A DNA stretch of 8,923 bases from positions 1 through 8,923 of the forward strand of contig DBFJGL010000008.1 of the NCBI GenBank assembly GCA_048394785.1. Reading direction: 5' to 3'. This DNA is from DBFJGL01 sp048394785 (GTDB lineage Bacteria > Bacillota > Clostridia > Christensenellales > CAG-917). The position numbers were made by a program, and so were the translations under genes. The stretch's first letter is position 1. Each line of letters opens with the position of its first letter. Below the pieces are notes generated by a model. It was not told the origin of the DNA. It searched no databases and saw nothing but the letters and a program-made list of their open reading frames with translations. Shown piece by piece: positions 5,803 through 8,923 of this stretch.

Positions 5803-8388
5803 TTATAACGTGTCCATATCTGCAGTAAATTCAACGCTTCTGCACTCTGTATTAAAGAAATGAAATCCCCAAATTTTGTATTTGTTATCGTCTACTAACG
5901 TAATCGTCGGAATCGCTTTTCCCTTTAATTCAAGCAAGAAATCTTCTTTCCATTTATCCGAATCTATCAAATGAGTTCCCTTCGGTTCGACAAACACAAT
6001 AAGTTGCTCAACCGAATCCGTGTGATTTTTACACAAATACAATATGTAATCCGGCTCAAAGCGTTCGCCTCCTTCAAACGAATACAGGTGAATTTGGCGC
6101 TCGTTTCGTAGCAAATAAATTTTATCGTATTTGTGGCGTAAAGTATCAACGTAGTTTTTAAAATAACGAACAAAAGATTTTTCTTCCGAAGTCCCGTAGT
6201 TGTCGTTAAATACAAACCAATCTTCAGCAGACAAATCCAAACGATTTGCGCCAACGGAAGCGTCGTTTTGTGACACGCCTTTACCGCCTGCAATAGGTGT
6301 GTAATTTACGCTTTTATCCTTAATAAACTCTCTTAAAGGATGTGCTTTAAACTCCACCGTGCCTTCCCAAACCTCTTCAATAGCAGATACTTTGAGAGCG
6401 ATTTTAGAAAGAACGTTTACGCAAGCCTTATAAATAATATTCATCGGCGGCGTTTGATGTTTTGAGGTGATTTTAATTTTTATATTTCCCAAATAATTTC
6501 CGTCGGTTACAAATTCGTAAGTAGATTTTATATTTGGAAAATATGATTTTAACGTATTAAATCTAAACACGTCAAATTGTCTTAGCGCACGATTCACTGT
6601 TGAATAATTAATAGAAGCAATTTCCATAAAGGTTGTAAAATATTGATATGTTTTAACACTTATATCGGAAGCAACTTCATCTAAAATGATATCTTCGCCG
6701 CCTTTTCCAACCGCAATTGCCACTTCGTAAATTTTATCTCTTACGGACGGTAGCAGTTCGTAAACGTCATTACGGCTTTTTAATACTCTTTCATTCGTAA
6801 AAACGTAACCGGTGCGATACAGCTCATCCGCTTTGAAAGAGTCTTTTAAAAAATATCTTTTTGTAACAATTCCCTCAAGATCAAGTCCTACTTCACGTAA
6901 AGCCGTATGCAATTCGCTTATATATCGAGGTTCATTCCAACAATGATAATAGAGAGTCTCGCAAATGCGTATTTGATTGTCAACGTCATTGTCATATTTA
7001 CGTTGATATTTCGACTGTTCATCATCAATTCTAAACGGACAATATCTTGCGCCGCGCCCTATAAGTTGTGCTTCTGAAATTGTTCCTGCTCCCGGCTTTC
7101 CGTTTCTTCCGTCACGTGTTTCATAAAGACGAACAATATCGAAAAGATTAAGAACGTCCCATCCTTCATTTAATTTATCAACGGCAAATACGGCTCTATA
7201 AGGATTGTTTTTATCTTCGAGAGAGTTCAAAAGCAGCTGATTTTTTTCAACTTCCTTATCGTCGTTGGCAGAAATACAATGTGAAGCCGAAAAATCTTCT
7301 TTAATTTCCTGAGCCAACTGTTCAAAAGAAATACCATTATTTATAAAATAATCATACGCTTCTTGCATAATAGGGGCTTGTGCGCGTATCGTATCAAACA
7401 CGTCACGAATTTTATCGCCTGTAAGCATAGAAATTTTCTTGATAAAATCCGCCATGTTTCCGGCATTTTCTTTGATGAGGTGCGATTTAAAGAGAATTAC
7501 CGGCTTAATATTCAAACGATTGTCCTGAAAAACTTTCAGGCGGTATTGGCTCAATAAAACGGCTTGCAAAGACCTTTCAAATACGGGGCTATCCGTGCGC
7601 AACGTTTTAATTTCCTTGGAATACAAATCATCTCTGAATTTTGCCAAAGGATAATCGAAAATAATTTTATTTTCATATTTTGCCAAAATTTCAGCATTCT
7701 TTACGTCGCAAGTAGCCGTAAATTCCAAAAGGACATTATCTGTGTTAGCATTGAAAATACGACCTACCGTATATTCCCAATGTTTGCCGTTCTCAATTTC
7801 ATCTTTCTCTTGTTTTTTTGTACTCGCACTTAAATGGTGCGCCTCGTCGGAAATAAGAACGACTTTTTTATCCTTAAAATCGTCGAAAGAGATACTGTTT
7901 TCTTTTACAGTACACATATCCGAATGTAAACCCTGAATAGTGGTAAAACAAATATTTATTGCGTTTTCGTCTATATTTTGAAAGTTGCTGACTTCCTTAA
8001 TCTTGATACGCTCTCCGTCGATAATCAAATTTTCAGCAAAAAGATATTTCGATGACGTTTGTGTAAGGAAATTTTCTTTCGTTTTACGTACAATATTGCT
8101 CAAATTCACGAAGAAAAGAAAGTTACGATACCCTTGCTTATATAAATAGAGCATTAATCCCGCCATAATAAGCGTTTTACCGCTACCCGTCGCCATATGG
8201 AATAGCGTTTGCGTAGGTTTTTGCTTCAACTTTGGATTTTCAAAGTACGTAATATAGTTGCAAAACGCCGTTTCTTGGTAAGGGCGCAATTCAAATACGG
8301 GATTCAGATTATCTCTTATGTACGCGGGAAGTTCGCTATAAACGCCAACTTCCCTTAACGTGTCGATTTTTTCATAGAGAAATGGCAT
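5803..8388 (-). CDS. res: Type III restriction enzyme, Res subunit (helicase-nuclease)
   Basis: The Res subunit joins Mod to make a Type III restriction enzyme, which uses ATP to communicate between sites and cuts DNA. The N-terminal SF2 helicase shows a Q-like motif (RPYQETAF, 35-42), Walker A ATGSGKT (66-72), DEAH (181-184), TAT (224-226), NEGWDV (407-412) and motif VI QLIGRGAR (441-448). The C-terminal PD-(D/E)XK nuclease is visible as PDYILYL (D780) and VEPKG (E801, K803), with a possible helper acid at 735-736. At 861 residues it is somewhat shorter than EcoP-type Res, but every key motif is present and the frame is intact. It starts two bases after mod stops, with AAGGAG at 8402-8397 inside the mod end. 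Its AT content is much higher than in the nusB operon: 13 G+C in the 60 bases at 6601-6660 against 36 in 2701-2760, counted by hand on single lines. Confidence 0.95.
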   Translation of the reverse strand: MPFLYEKIDTLREVGVYSELPAYIRDNLNPVFELRPYQETAFCNYITYFENPKLKQKPTQTLFHMATGSGKTLIMAGLMLYLYKQGYRNFLFFVNLSNIVRKTKENFLTQTSSKYLFAENLIIDGERIKIKEVSNFQNIDENAINICFTTIQGLHSDMCTVKENSISFDDFKDKKVVLISDEAHHLSASTKKQEKDEIENGKHWEYTVGRIFNANTDNVLLEFTATCDVKNAEILAKYENKIIFDYPLAKFRDDLYSKEIKTLRTDSPVFERSLQAVLLSQYRLKVFQDNRLNIKPVILFKSHLIKENAGNMADFIKKISMLTGDKIRDVFDTIRAQAPIMQEAYDYFINNGISFEQLAQEIKEDFSASHCISANDDKEVEKNQLLLNSLEDKNNPYRAVFAVDKLNEGWDVLNLFDIVRLYETRDGRNGKPGAGTISEAQLIGRGARYCPFRIDDEQSKYQRKYDNDVDNQIRICETLYYHCWNEPRYISELHTALREVGLDLEGIVTKRYFLKDSFKADELYRTGYVFTNERVLKSRNDVYELLPSVRDKIYEVAIAVGKGGEDIILDEVASDISVKTYQYFTTFMEIASINYSTVNRALRQFDVFRFNTLKSYFPNIKSTYEFVTDGNYLGNIKIKITSKHQTPPMNIIYKACVNVLSKIALKVSAIEEVWEGTVEFKAHPLREFIKDKSVNYTPIAGGKGVSQNDASVGANRLDLSAEDWFVFNDNYGTSEEKSFVRYFKNYVDTLRHKYDKIYLLRNERQIHLYSFEGGERFEPDYILYLCKNHTDSVEQLIVFVEPKGTHLIDSDKWKEDFLLELKGKAIPTITLVDDNKYKIWGFHFFNTECRSVEFTADMDTL

Positions 8389-8390
8389 AG

Positions 8391-8923
8391 TTACGACTCC
8401 TTATAAAAGCTACGCGTAAACGCTTTGTCTGCATCTGAAATAGCATAACGTTCATCGTCGATATCACAATAATTGACGTAAAGCATATTTTTGTCGAGAA
8501 GAGCAATAAGCAATCGCTTTTTTTCGTCAAATGAAAGGGCATTAAAATCTTCCGCTTCGGGGTTTATATCTTTCGGATTTACGTTACTGCTTATAAAACC
8601 GCTTTCTTTCATCTTATCCAAAATATCTATAAGTTGGTTGTCGTTTTCAGCCGATTGTATCGCTTCCACGAAATTTTGATTTAATTTTGCAAGTTCACAG
8701 TAAACAAAAGAGCCCCCGCCTTGCCAATTATACATAGATGAAACGCCTCTGAACTCTCCATTAATAACATTTCTTAATCTATCAATTTCAAGGGTTATAT
8801 GTTCGATTAATTGTTCGCAGATAATATATTGCCTATTCATTTTATGAGCAACCGCACCCGTTGTACCCGAACCTGCAAAGAAATCTAAAACAATATCATT
8901 TTCATTAGTACACAATTCTAAAA
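8391..8923 (-). CDS. mod: Type III site-specific DNA methyltransferase, Mod subunit (C-terminal part, cut by window edge)
   Basis: The open frame runs off the right edge, so only the last 177 or so codons are present. It contains methyltransferase motif I (VLDFFAGSGTTG, the S-adenosylmethionine loop) near the start. The family C-terminus follows: a GGGSFVYCEL block, KMKESGF, and LLDKNMLYVNYCDIDDERY. In beta-class N6-adenine methyltransferases motif I comes after the DPPY motif and the target recognition domain, so both of those, and the DNA specificity, lie outside the window. Mod methylates one strand of the recognition site and is also needed by Res for cleavage. A TTG at 8915 is an internal codon and not the start. 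The gene is co-transcribed with res and shares its AT-rich composition. Confidence 0.93.
   Translation of the reverse strand, partial: LELCTNENDIVLDFFAGSGTTGAVAHKMNRQYIICEQLIEHITLEIDRLRNVINGEFRGVSSMYNWQGGGSFVYCELAKLNQNFVEAIQSAENDNQLIDILDKMKESGFISSNVNPKDINPEAEDFNALSFDEKKRLLIALLDKNMLYVNYCDIDDERYAISDADKAFTRSFYKES
8397..8402 (-). promoter_or_regulatory. Ribosome binding site of res within the end of mod
   Basis: AAGGAG on the minus strand lies eight bases before the res ATG at 8388. It overlaps the last codons of mod, so res can be translated independently or by coupling from mod. Confidence 0.8.

Noticed and set aside
7241..8524. Seven-base A/T runs in res (7241-7247) and mod (8518-8524) as phase-variation tracts
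   Set aside because: They are too short for known slipping tracts and such runs are expected in AT-rich genes.
8913..8915. TTG as the start of a small separate methyltransferase
   Set aside because: The frame stays open to the window edge, with LELCTNENDIVLDFF matching the middle of Type III Mod proteins, so this codon is internal.

Overview
The window looks like chromosomal DNA from a Clostridia-type member of the Bacillota. The evidence is the conserved Asp23-nusB-xseA-xseB-ispA gene order, tRNA genes that all encode their CCA ends, strong AGGAGG-like ribosome binding sites and extended -10 promoters. No species can be named from the sequence alone.

Left region (1-1762): the terminal part of an integrated mobile element. 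A large serine recombinase gene (starts at 247) points rightwards. A 16-bp perfect inverted repeat (extendable to 19 bp) upstream encloses several smaller hairpins, so positions 21-187 look like a structured leader RNA or DNA site. The recombinase frame has no stop of its own. It runs antisense through an intact tRNA-Leu gene and ends about 200 bp later, inside a terminator-like hairpin. This suggests the element entered next to the 3' end of tRNA-Leu; the other element end is off the left edge.

Centre-left (1763-2213): three minus-strand tRNA genes, Gly(GCC), Cys(GCA) and Leu(UAA). A recognisable promoter lies upstream of tRNA-Gly.

Centre (2333-5459): a tight minus-strand housekeeping operon reading Asp23/Gls24-family protein, nusB, xseA, xseB, ispA, from a good promoter at 5431-5459. 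It links transcription antitermination, exonuclease VII (both subunits, overlapping by ATGA) and prenyl diphosphate synthesis. The IspA-like protein lacks most of a normally conserved loop after its second aspartate motif.

Right (5531-8923): a plus-strand tRNA-Glu(CUC) with its own promoter. After two hairpins comes a clearly AT-richer, minus-strand Type III restriction-modification system: res (helicase plus PD-(D/E)XK nuclease) complete, and mod (adenine methyltransferase) cut by the window edge. The composition shift suggests horizontal acquisition beside tRNA-Glu.

The conserved operon is therefore bracketed by two accessory modules, each lying against a tRNA gene. The least explained parts are the folded region upstream of the recombinase and the recombinase-tRNA junction.
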